Below, in pieces: positions 1 to 8,098 of a DNA stretch of 64,000 nt (its first letter is position 1; every line of letters begins with the position of its first letter). The stretch comes from Bacteriovorax sp. PP10 (lineage in GTDB: Bacteria; Bdellovibrionota; Bacteriovoracia; Bacteriovoracales; Bacteriovoracaceae). The stretch spans positions 186,001-250,000 of the forward strand of contig NZ_JAYGJQ010000002.1 of assembly GCF_035013165.1 (NCBI RefSeq), written 5' to 3'. Made by a program: the position numbers and the translations under genes. The notes beneath the pieces are model-generated. The model did no database searches. It was not told the DNA's origin and worked only from the letters and a program-made list of their open reading frames with translations.

Positions 1-1407
1 CAGGTGTTTTAAATCAAATTCCTCATTCTCAATCATCATCTCAAGTGTCACCAATGTTGGGATATTTGAAATTTTATGATTGTGATATTTTAACGTCTGA
101 GTTTCCATCGCCTTATTATATAAAGCAGTCCCTTCATAAGGTCGGGCGATATTTAAATGAGGGCGAGTTTTGTATTTCCAAAATAGTGTTAAAGCGACAT
201 TAATAGTTTTTCTGATGTCTTGCTTGGTTTCCCCTGGAAATCCAATGATAAAAAACGCACCAGTATCAAGTTTAGCTTTGTAACATCTTTTTAAATTTTT
301 AATAGACTCTTCAAGATTAAGATCTTTTTTTACAATCTCATCAATAACTTTTTGCACTCCACTTTCAATTCCAAAAAGTAAGTATGTACAGCCGGATTTA
401 ATGGCCAGAGCAAGGGATTCATCATCAAGGATATCTCCGCGAACACCATTAGGCGTATCCCAGGTAATCTTTAATTTATTTTCAATAATCAATCGGCAGA
501 TCTTTTTAAACCTTGAAAGATTAAGAGTGAGGTTGTCATCGTCAAAGTTAAAATGTTTAACATCATAATTGTCGACCAGATACTTAATCTCTCTGACAAC
601 ATACTCAGGGGAGTTGTATCTAAAAGGACTTCCCATATGAATCTGAATAGAGCAGAAAACACATTTAAAAGGGCATCCACGACTAGTGATGAAATTGATG
701 CTTTGATTAGACTTAGGATAGCTGTAGCTAATCCTTGGAGAGAAGTTAACCAAGTTTACATTGAAGTATTTTTTTAAATCAATGAACTCATAGTTAGGAC
801 GAACTTCATCAAGATGAAGAATTAAAGGCTCAGAGGCGTTTCTTTTAACTTTTCCTTCTGATCTATAAGCGACACCCGGGACACTCGTCATATCCTGATT
901 AGCTTGAATAGAGGTTAAAAGATTTTTAAATATTTTTTCCCCTTCACCCAACGCAATTAAATCAATATGAGGTGAATTGTTTAAGTATCTTTCAAACTTA
1001 GCTGTAGGATCGGCCCCACCAACTAGAATTTTAGCATGCGGGTATTTTTTCTTTAAAATTTCAACTGATTCAAGTGTCGATGAATAAAGATGAGAGAACA
1101 TTACACTTATGCCAATAACATCAGGAATGAAGTCTGCCGGGATGTTATGAATTTCTTCCGACATATGTCTACCCCAGGTAAAATCATTTACCGGGAATGC
1201 CAGAGTTTTCACATCGGGGAATACTCCATTGACTAATGGATCTAAGATCATGCATTCAGTATTTTCTATGTTCTTACAAATATCCGCGAGAAATAACAGT
1301 CCAATGGGTGCGCTCACTCTGCAAACGCGCATCAGGTCCTGATAATTAAGATTGTGATAGTTTTCGTGAGGACGAGTCAGAAGTACTTTAAGTTTAGAAT
1401 TTACCAT
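1..1407 (-). CDS. B12-binding-domain radical SAM protein (3' end beyond window)
   Basis: The reverse strand is open from an ATG at 1407 to the window edge, so about 469 codons are visible and the C-terminus is missing. Residues about 60-190 look like a cobalamin-binding Rossmann domain (IGISVMFSH, ILVGGADPTA, LIALGEGE). The radical SAM core follows, with the cluster motif RGCPFKCVFC giving Cys245, Cys249 and Cys252 in a CxxxCxxC pattern. Later segments FGIESG and FFIIGFPGET are typical of the BchE/hopanoid-methylase-like superfamily. These enzymes use a 4Fe-4S cluster, S-adenosylmethionine and often cobalamin for methylations, ring closures or rearrangements; the substrate cannot be read from sequence. 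It appears to be monocistronic at its 5' end, with its own promoter. The start has no strong ribosome binding site, so the exact start is less certain than the family. Confidence 0.85.
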   Translation of the reverse strand, partial: MVNSKLKVLLTRPHENYHNLNYQDLMRVCRVSAPIGLLFLADICKNIENTECMILDPLVNGVFPDVKTLAFPVNDFTWGRHMSEEIHNIPADFIPDVIGISVMFSHLYSSTLESVEILKKKYPHAKILVGGADPTAKFERYLNNSPHIDLIALGEGEKIFKNLLTSIQANQDMTSVPGVAYRSEGKVKRNASEPLILHLDEVRPNYEFIDLKKYFNVNLVNFSPRISYSYPKSNQSINFITSRGCPFKCVFCSIQIHMGSPFRYNSPEYVVREIKYLVDNYDVKHFNFDDDNLTLNLSRFKKICRLIIENKLKITWDTPNGVRGDILDDESLALAIKSGCTYLLFGIESGVQKVIDEIVKKDLNLEESIKNLKRCYKAKLDTGAFFIIGFPGETKQDIRKTINVALTLFWKYKTRPHLNIARPYEGTALYNKAMETQTLKYHNHKISNIPTLVTLEMMIENEEFDLKHL

Positions 1408-1459
1408 ACGTATTGATCGTCTTTGTGGTTCAAGAACTTGGGAATTGATGACTTCAAAT

Positions 1460-1488
1460 AGTGTATTTTTATTTTATGGAAGTTGCAA
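1460..1488 (-). promoter_or_regulatory. Sigma70-type promoter for the radical SAM gene
   Basis: On the reverse strand TTGCAA (1483-1488) is followed after 17 bases by TACACT (1460-1465). That leaves a leader of about 45 bases before the ATG at 1407. The hexamers and spacing are good matches, but the assignment is by eye only. Confidence 0.5.
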
Positions 1489-1510
1489 GGGCGCATTGGG
1501 AAAGATGAGA

Positions 1511-1541
1511 AGCTATGCCCAAGGAAACCTTTGAGCATAGC
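1511..1541 (-). terminator. Hairpin downstream of the DUF4142 gene
   Basis: GCTATGC (1512-1518) pairs with GCATAGC (1535-1541), with an inner AAGG/CCTT stem. It lies just after the stop of the DUF4142 gene. On the reverse strand the hairpin is followed only by a mixed TTCTCATCTTT run, so it is at best a weak intrinsic terminator. Confidence 0.35.
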
Positions 1542-1550
1542 AAATGGTAA

Positions 1551-2066
1551 TTAAAGTTTTGTTTGAAGCTCTTTTGCCATTTCCAGGTGTTTACTTACAT
1601 GTTCTCTCGTTGCTTGAAGATGAGTTTTAAATTCAGGGTTTGCCGCTGAAGGGATAAATTTTGAATCCAGGTCATTTAGCAGTTGAGTGTGCATAGAAAC
1701 TTGTTGTTCCATGTACATTTTGTCAAAAGCGACTCCTTTTTGTTCCTTTAGCATTTTCCTTTTAGCTTTAGCATCTGCTTCTAAAGCTTCTGACATTGCT
1801 GAATCTTTTGTATCAATGTCATTTTTCTTAGCGATTTTCTTTGTTTCTTTAAGATTTTTTTCATGTTCAGCGATCATGTGATTAGCGAAGTCTCTTACTT
1901 CTTTATTTTTAGTTTCTTTTTTTGCCAATTTTGCTGCATCAATTTCAGCGTCATTAGCTTCTTCCATGACTTCAGCAATTTGATGATCATTGATTGCTTG
2001 CGCGTGAGCTGCAAAAGATATGATTGATGTAAGGGTCAGCGTTAATAAAGTGAATCTGATTTTCAT
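1551..2066 (-). CDS. DUF4142 family secreted protein
   Basis: This 171-residue protein has a clear Sec signal peptide (positive start, hydrophobic core, AHA-QA cleavage near residue 22). The rest is a strongly charged, almost wholly helical body with the spacing of DUF4142 proteins: an N-terminal INDHQIAEVMEEANDAEI helix, a RDFANHMIAEHEKNL helix and a C-terminal HLQATREHVSKHLEMAKEL helix. DUF4142 proteins are ferritin-like four-helix proteins of the periplasm or outer membrane, often linked to stress; no enzymatic role is established. A GGAG ribosome binding site lies seven bases before the ATG. It is divergent from ku, with about 140 bases between the two starts. Confidence 0.85.
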   Translation of the reverse strand: MKIRFTLLTLTLTSIISFAAHAQAINDHQIAEVMEEANDAEIDAAKLAKKETKNKEVRDFANHMIAEHEKNLKETKKIAKKNDIDTKDSAMSEALEADAKAKRKMLKEQKGVAFDKMYMEQQVSMHTQLLNDLDSKFIPSAANPEFKTHLQATREHVSKHLEMAKELQTKL

Positions 2067-2209
2067 AAATACTCCATTGGTTTGAGGAAATATTCCCCGT
2101 TAAAAAACTTACTAAGTCTACTAAGCAAGTTACGTACCAGCGAAAGATCATTATTGGTGGGTATGAGAAATGCATATGAAATGAGGGGAGTTCTTACAGG
2201 AGAAGTACA

Positions 2210-3064
2210 ATGGCCAGAGGCATTTGGAACGGAGCAATTAGTTTTGGACTACTTAACATTCCTGTCGCGGTGATGAGCTCGAAGGAAGAGGAGAGATTGA
2301 GTTTTAAAATGCTCGATAAAAGAAATAATTCTCCCATTGGTTACAAGCAATACAACAAGGCCACCGGGAAAGAAGTGGAACGAAAGAATATCGAAAAGGC
2401 CTACGAGTATAAAAAAAATCAATTCGTATTAGTGACTGAAGAAGATTTTTTGAAGGCCAATCCCAAGGCCACTAAAACAATTGATATTGAAGATTTTGTC
2501 TCACTTGAAGAAGTGGATATTTTATTATTTGAAAAACCATATTATTTAATCCCCGGTAAAAATGGAGAAAAAGGGTATGTGCTTCTTCGGAAAATTTTAG
2601 AAGACACAAAAAAAGTTGCAGTCGCTAAGTTTGTTTTAAGAAGTAAACAGCACTTAGTGGCCGTTATGGCACGTGGGGATTACCTCATTCTTGAAATGTT
2701 GAGATTCTCTCATGAAATTCAAGAGGTGCATGAAGCTGATTATTTAGATGATTTTCATTTGGATAAAATAAAAGTTTCTCCAAAAGAAATGAAGGCCGCT
2801 AAAACATTAGTTGATGAAATGACCGCCAAGTGGAAGCCTGACCAATACAAAGACACTTATCAAGATGAACTGTTAAAATACATTAAAAAGAAAATTAAAG
2901 CAGGTGATGTTGAAGATGTCGCTGAGCCGGAAGAGGATATTAAAGCGACTAACACAAATGTTCTTGACCTGATGCCTTTTTTAGAAAAAAGCTTAAGGGC
3001 AGGAAAATCAAAAAAAATAGCTCACAAAAAAATAATTAAGAGAGCAAGGAAGGCAAGAGCATGA
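2210..3064 (+). CDS. ku: Bacterial Ku protein, DNA end-binding for NHEJ
   Basis: Ku binds double-strand DNA ends as a homodimeric ring and recruits LigD for non-homologous end joining. This 284-residue protein opens with the bacterial Ku signature MARGIWNGAISFGLLNIPV and keeps the core through residues 30-240 (GKEVERKNIEKAYEY, DIEDFVSLEEVDILLFEKPYY, EMLRFSHEIQEV). The C-terminal 40 residues are lysine and arginine rich, a tail type known to promote DNA sliding and LigD recruitment in other bacterial Ku proteins. An AGGAGA ribosome binding site sits six bases before the ATG. The stop overlaps the start of ligD by four bases (ATGA), so the two are translationally coupled. Confidence 0.96.
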   Translation: MARGIWNGAISFGLLNIPVAVMSSKEEERLSFKMLDKRNNSPIGYKQYNKATGKEVERKNIEKAYEYKKNQFVLVTEEDFLKANPKATKTIDIEDFVSLEEVDILLFEKPYYLIPGKNGEKGYVLLRKILEDTKKVAVAKFVLRSKQHLVAVMARGDYLILEMLRFSHEIQEVHEADYLDDFHLDKIKVSPKEMKAAKTLVDEMTAKWKPDQYKDTYQDELLKYIKKKIKAGDVEDVAEPEEDIKATNTNVLDLMPFLEKSLRAGKSKKIAHKKIIKRARKARA

Positions 3065-5553
3065 GCTTAAAAGAATACAAAGAAAAAAGAGATTTTCATA
3101 AAACAAAAGAGCCAGCAGGAAAAGCTATAAAGCATAAAGGCGCTAAAATGTTTGTGGTCCAAAAGCATCATGCCAGTCATTTGCATTATGATTTTCGTTT
3201 GGAGCTAGATGGCGTTTTAAAAAGTTGGGCCGTACCTAAAGGGCCCTCCCTTAATCCTAAAGATAAAAGACTTGCTGTAGAAGTTGAAGATCATCCAATT
3301 GATTATGCAACTTTCGAAGGAGAAATACCTAAAGGAGAATATGGCGGAGGCCATGTTATTGTGTGGGATAAAGGTGAGTGGATTCCCCCTAAGAATGTCG
3401 ATGAACAATTAAAAAAAGGTCATCTTGAATTTGAATTACATGGTGAAAAACTTGGAGGTGCATGGCTCTTACTTCGTACGCGTATTCCTGGTGCCAAAAA
3501 AAATAATTGGTTACTGATTAAGCGTGATGATGAAAATGCCTCTGCAAAAGATATAACCAAAGAAGATAAAAGTGTTTTATCAGGTGTGAGTATGGAAGAG
3601 CTTGAAGCGGAAATGGAAAATCCCAGGCCTGTTAAAAAGACCGCGAAAAAATCAGCATTAAAAATAAAACCACAAAAAAAAACTAAATTTTTAACTTTCA
3701 AAGATTTAAAAGGTCCGGAACTTGCGATGCTATCAGAGACACCTCCTGTCGGCGAAGAATGGATTCATGAAATTAAATATGATGGTTATCGCACCTTGTG
3801 TTTCAAAAATAAGAAAGAGACTAAACTCCTTACTAGGAGCGGTCTTGATTGGTCCAATAAATATCTCGAGATTCAAAAGGAGTGTGCTGAGATTGCAGCC
3901 GAATCCATCATCTTTGATGGTGAGATTGTATGGCTTGATGAAAAAGGCAGAAGTCGCTTTGAAGGATTGCAGAATTCATTGGAAGCACATGATAGCAGTG
4001 AGCTGGTTTATTATGTTTTTGACTTATTATATCTCAATGGATTCGATACCCGAAATCTTCCCTTGAAAGATAGAAAAAAACTTCTCAGAGAAGTACTTGA
4101 ACAATCTGATTCCGAAAAAATTCTTTTTAGTGAGCATTGGGATGAATCGGGAAAAAGCGTTTTTGAAAGTGCTTGTGAAAGTCACCTGGAAGGAATTGTT
4201 TCAAAAAACGGAGAAAGTCATTATCACAGTGGTAGAAATAAAAATTGGATAAAAATTAAATGCACTAATATTCAAGAATTTATTATTGGTGGATATACCA
4301 TGCAGGAAAACAATATTTCCCTGGGGGCGCTTCTTATGGGCGCTTATAATAAGAAAGGAAAATTGCAATATATTGGAAAAGTCGGAACGGGATTTGATGC
4401 TAAAACCAGCAAGAGTCTAGTGAGTAAACTTAAAAAAATAAAATCTAAAGAATCACCATTTGATGAAAAATCTCCTGCATCCAAAGCAAGTATTTGGGTA
4501 AATCCTATCCTTGTTGGAAATATTGAATTTGGAGCATGGACTGGAGATAAAATTTTGAGGCATGCGGCCTTCAAGGGACTACGAGAAGATAAAAAGGCCA
4601 AAGAGGTCTATCTTGAAGAAGTTAAAATTAAGAAGGAAAGCGTGAAAGAAATTACAAAAGAATCAAAAAGCGAAGAAGTGAAATTGTCTCATCCTGATAA
4701 AATTATTTATCCCGGTGATAAAATTACAAAACAGGATTTATCAAATTATTACACAAGTATTAATAAATGGATCCTTCCACTTGTTAAAGATAGACCTCTG
4801 GCCTTACTGAGATGCCCTAACGGTGAAGGAAAAGAGTGTTTCTTTCAAAAGCATATAGAAACAGATGATATGGGAATACTTGGTAAAAAAGTCGAATCCA
4901 AATTAAAGAATAAAAAAGAAGAGATTGTTTATATTGATTCTCAGATGGGACTACAGGAGCTTGTTCAGTTAGGCACACTAGAAATTCATAGTAGAGGTTG
5001 TCGTGTGGACGAAATAGATTATCCTAATCAAATTGTTTTTGACTTCGATCCTGACGAAGGTGTTAAATTTGAAAAAGTAAAAGAAGCGGCCTTTGCTCTC
5101 AAAGAGATTCTAGAGCGCTTGAAACTTAAATCCTTTATTAAAGTTAGTGGAGGAAAAGGTCTGCATGTCCATGTACCGATTGCTCCTAAGTATGATTGGG
5201 AGCAAATTAAAAGTTTTTCAAAAAGTATTTGTGACCAGATGGAAAGGGAGCATCCAGAAAAATTTACGACAAATATGTCCAAGTCCAAAAGAAAAGGGAA
5301 AATATTCTTGGATTATTTAAGAAATGGATACGGTGCTTCTGCAATTGTGCCTTACTCGGTTCGCGCGCGGGAGCATGCACCTGTGGCCCTGCCTATTACA
5401 TGGGCAGAGGCCAAAAAATTAAAGAATGCGAACTCATACACCTTAAAGAGTGTTCCTAAGCTTCTTAACAATAGAAAAGACCCATGGGCCGGTTATAATA
5501 AATTATCCCAGAAGATAAAAATCCTGGATCAATATAAGTCCTTGAGCGCCTAA
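3061..5553 (+). CDS. ligD: Multifunctional NHEJ DNA ligase LigD (PE-LIG-POL)
   Basis: LigD trims, fills and seals broken DNA ends held by Ku. The 830 residues contain three modules in the Pseudomonas order. The N-terminal 3'-phosphoesterase (about 10-160) has His36, His42, Asp44, Arg46, His78 and Tyr82, spaced exactly as the catalytic set of the Pseudomonas enzyme. The ATP-dependent ligase (about 210-510) has the adenylated lysine Lys239 in EIKYDGYR. The primase-polymerase (about 545-820) has metal-binding Asp661 and Asp663 in FDFDPDEG and the SGGKGLHVHVP motif. A lysine-rich linker joins PE and LIG (about 190-205). It overlaps ku by four bases and ends five bases from the convergent MFS gene. 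All catalytic residues are present, so end joining should be functional. Confidence 0.97.
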   Translation: MSLKEYKEKRDFHKTKEPAGKAIKHKGAKMFVVQKHHASHLHYDFRLELDGVLKSWAVPKGPSLNPKDKRLAVEVEDHPIDYATFEGEIPKGEYGGGHVIVWDKGEWIPPKNVDEQLKKGHLEFELHGEKLGGAWLLLRTRIPGAKKNNWLLIKRDDENASAKDITKEDKSVLSGVSMEELEAEMENPRPVKKTAKKSALKIKPQKKTKFLTFKDLKGPELAMLSETPPVGEEWIHEIKYDGYRTLCFKNKKETKLLTRSGLDWSNKYLEIQKECAEIAAESIIFDGEIVWLDEKGRSRFEGLQNSLEAHDSSELVYYVFDLLYLNGFDTRNLPLKDRKKLLREVLEQSDSEKILFSEHWDESGKSVFESACESHLEGIVSKNGESHYHSGRNKNWIKIKCTNIQEFIIGGYTMQENNISLGALLMGAYNKKGKLQYIGKVGTGFDAKTSKSLVSKLKKIKSKESPFDEKSPASKASIWVNPILVGNIEFGAWTGDKILRHAAFKGLREDKKAKEVYLEEVKIKKESVKEITKESKSEEVKLSHPDKIIYPGDKITKQDLSNYYTSINKWILPLVKDRPLALLRCPNGEGKECFFQKHIETDDMGILGKKVESKLKNKKEEIVYIDSQMGLQELVQLGTLEIHSRGCRVDEIDYPNQIVFDFDPDEGVKFEKVKEAAFALKEILERLKLKSFIKVSGGKGLHVHVPIAPKYDWEQIKSFSKSICDQMEREHPEKFTTNMSKSKRKGKIFLDYLRNGYGASAIVPYSVRAREHAPVALPITWAEAKKLKNANSYTLKSVPKLLNNRKDPWAGYNKLSQKIKILDQYKSLSA

Positions 5554-5557
5554 TGGA

Positions 5558-6718
5558 TTATTTTTGTGATGTTTTCTTTTTAAAGAAAAATGGGTAGCTG
5601 TTTACCAGGCAAAATGAAAGTGCCAAGAAAATTACTGCTGAGAAAATCGCGTGATGAATTCCAAAGGAATCCGTGAGCTTCCCTACCAGGATATGCATCA
5701 CCGCCAACATCATTGAGTCAGTGGCAATCATATAGGAGACGGCAGTATCGAGGTCATCAGGAAACTCAGAAGAGATGAAAGAAATGGCCAGTGGATAAAA
5801 AGGTCCAACAGTAAAACCTGCGGCCACTAAAAAGAGTGGGTGAATAAAAAGTCCTAATAAAACCATCAAGGCCGTTATAACCAGACAACCTGAAAGTTGA
5901 AACAGTACAGTCTTGTTAAATTTAAATCCGGTAAAAAGCAAGCGCCCTAGCAACATACAGATAAAGAATCCTGTCACATATAAACTCGACATCTCCAGGT
6001 CGTAATGCCATTCACGTCTCATTAAAAGAGCAAGTCTCGACGAGATCATGATTTCAGCGGCCACGCAAAAACTGACCATCAATGCTAAAAAAACCTGCGG
6101 CCTAAAATTCTTTGATTTATTCAGGTTCTGTTTTACTTTATCAGCAATAGGTTTTGAATGGTGTGGGGTGTGACTTCCATGAAGTGAATAAATAAACAAA
6201 GTAAAAGGAGCAAGAGCAGTCACGGCAAAAGCATAACGCCAGTTTCCTGAGACATAAGAAACAAAAGCAACCACCATCGGAGCAAGAAGACTTGCGACCC
6301 CATACATTGCATGAAGTCCTGAAAGAAATTGCTGCTTTTTTTCTGCCGTTGCACCAAGCGGGACAAGTACATTCGGAATCAATCCAAGAATCCCGGAAAA
6401 AAGTCCAAATAAGATACTACAGAATAAAAAGATATAAAAATGAGGGGCCGTTGCAAGACCTAACATACTTATGGTCAATCCCAGACATGCCCATTGAAGA
6501 ATGGATCTACGGTCAAATCTTCTTAAAAGATTGCGGGCAAAAAAACTTGAGACAAAACTCGACAGTGAACTCACTGCAAACATCAATGATCCCAGCGCAT
6601 CGCTGATCTTAAATTCTTTTAGAATTTCTGGAAATAAAGGACCGCGGATATTATCACTAATACCGAACACAAATAAACTTGCGTATGAAATTAAAATAAG
6701 AGGCCAGATGATTTTCAT
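5558..6718 (-). CDS. MFS transporter
   Basis: This 386-residue integral membrane protein has about twelve hydrophobic segments separated by short loops, as in the major facilitator superfamily. Residues 60-75 contain FARNLLRRFDRRSILQ, a cytoplasmic loop 2-3 motif-A-like segment with paired arginines. A longer charged loop (HTPHHSKPIADKVKQNLNKSKNF, about 190-212) separates the two six-helix halves. The substrate is unknown; the pattern is that of a sugar or drug:proton antiporter-type MFS. It is the last gene of a leftward set with the histidine kinase (10-base gap) and the phospholipase D lipoprotein, so it may be co-expressed with them. Confidence 0.85.
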   Translation of the reverse strand: MKIIWPLILISYASLFVFGISDNIRGPLFPEILKEFKISDALGSLMFAVSSLSSFVSSFFARNLLRRFDRRSILQWACLGLTISMLGLATAPHFYIFLFCSILFGLFSGILGLIPNVLVPLGATAEKKQQFLSGLHAMYGVASLLAPMVVAFVSYVSGNWRYAFAVTALAPFTLFIYSLHGSHTPHHSKPIADKVKQNLNKSKNFRPQVFLALMVSFCVAAEIMISSRLALLMRREWHYDLEMSSLYVTGFFICMLLGRLLFTGFKFNKTVLFQLSGCLVITALMVLLGLFIHPLFLVAAGFTVGPFYPLAISFISSEFPDDLDTAVSYMIATDSMMLAVMHILVGKLTDSFGIHHAIFSAVIFLALSFCLVNSYPFFFKKKTSQK

Positions 6719-6728
6719 AATTTAAACA

Positions 6729-8084
6729 CTAGGTATGACTCTCAATATGCAGCTTAAAACAAACTTGCCCTTCGTAGACTTCATAACTCAAGTTTCCATG
6801 GTTACTATGAGCAAGAGTGGAAGAAATACTTAACCCTAAACCAGTTCCTTTGCCCAATGATTTGGTTGAGAAAAAAGGCTCGAAGATCTTAGCGGAAACG
6901 GCATTTTCTAAAATCGGCCCGCTATTGATGACTCTGATATCGACAGAATGAGTAATAGGGTCTTCTGTGATTTTAATTGTCAGATACTTTTCTTCATCAA
7001 GTTTTTGTAAAGCATCGATAGCATTGCTCACCAGATTAATCAGAATTTGTGAGATTTGCAATGGATTACACTTAATATCGGGATCATTCGCATTTTCTAG
7101 TTTAAAACGAATGGTTTCGTTTTTAAATTTCTCTTCATAGAGATCAATACTTATTTCTAGTACCTTACTTACTTTAACAATCTCGTGCTCGATTTGATCA
7201 TTCTTGCTTGAGATGATTTTCATCCCTTTGACAATTTTAGCAATTCTCTCGCTGGCAGCATTGATTTTTGTCAGTTTCGTTTTTGTCTGTTCATCAAGCC
7301 CAAGTTCATCGTGACTTAGAATAGACTTTGTCATCCCTTGAATAATTGTCAGGGGATTATTAATTTCATGGGCCACACCACCGGCCATTTCTCCCAGTGA
7401 GGATAGTCTTGAGGCATGAAATGTCTTAATGCTTTCTTCTTCAAGATTCTTTTTACTTAAAGCAATTTCTTCCAATGATTTTTTTAGGTCATATTCAATA
7501 GCAAAGCGTGAGTGCAGCTCTTCCTGAATAACTTTTCCTTGTTTCAAGTTATAAACAAGATTGATAGCTGTATATCCTAATAACCATAATCTTCCGACAT
7601 CACCAGACTGAATATATTGAAAAATTGAATAAAGGGCCGGGGGAAAAAGAATTAAAAAATTGAGAGCGGCAAAGATGAGAGTTTTGTGGGAAACTGTTAC
7701 AATGGCCGCGGCACTAAAAGAAATTAAGATAATAAAAATAAGCAGAATCTGAAAATTATTTGCTTCATAAGACAAAATAGAAATAATACCCAGAGTGCAC
7801 CAAATAGAGCTGTTAATAAGAATAGTCAGTGAATTTAATAAAACAGCATCTTTGATTAATTTTTGACCAGCAAAATATTTTTTATAATTAAAAAATCTCA
7901 CTAGATTAAAAACAATCACACTTAAACTCAGACATATAATTGGAAATTTGAAGTTATCTTCAAGCTTATCTAAAAAAAGAAAAAGGATAACAACTAAGAT
8001 AAATGCCATGGAAGAATTTTTCGCCTTCCTGACATAATCTATGTCGATTTGATCCTTTATATATTGTTCTTTTTCAAAATCCAT
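6729..8084 (-). CDS. Membrane-bound sensor histidine kinase
   Basis: The N-terminal half (about 25-190) holds five or six hydrophobic segments and no obvious extracytoplasmic domain, so the sensor is probably the membrane region itself. After a coiled-coil linker, the dimerisation domain contains the phospho-acceptor His239 in GEMAGGVAHEINNPL. The ATP-binding domain follows with the N box LVSNAIDAL, the F box FEPFFSTK and the G box GTGLGLSIS. The full length is 451 residues. No response regulator is adjacent, so it is an orphan kinase here. It is sandwiched between the phospholipase D lipoprotein (14 bases upstream) and the MFS gene in one transcriptional direction. Confidence 0.93.
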   Translation of the reverse strand: MDFEKEQYIKDQIDIDYVRKAKNSSMAFILVVILFLFLDKLEDNFKFPIICLSLSVIVFNLVRFFNYKKYFAGQKLIKDAVLLNSLTILINSSIWCTLGIISILSYEANNFQILLIFIILISFSAAAIVTVSHKTLIFAALNFLILFPPALYSIFQYIQSGDVGRLWLLGYTAINLVYNLKQGKVIQEELHSRFAIEYDLKKSLEEIALSKKNLEEESIKTFHASRLSSLGEMAGGVAHEINNPLTIIQGMTKSILSHDELGLDEQTKTKLTKINAASERIAKIVKGMKIISSKNDQIEHEIVKVSKVLEISIDLYEEKFKNETIRFKLENANDPDIKCNPLQISQILINLVSNAIDALQKLDEEKYLTIKITEDPITHSVDIRVINSGPILENAVSAKIFEPFFSTKSLGKGTGLGLSISSTLAHSNHGNLSYEVYEGQVCFKLHIESHT

Positions 8085-8098
8085 TTATATTGCGGACC

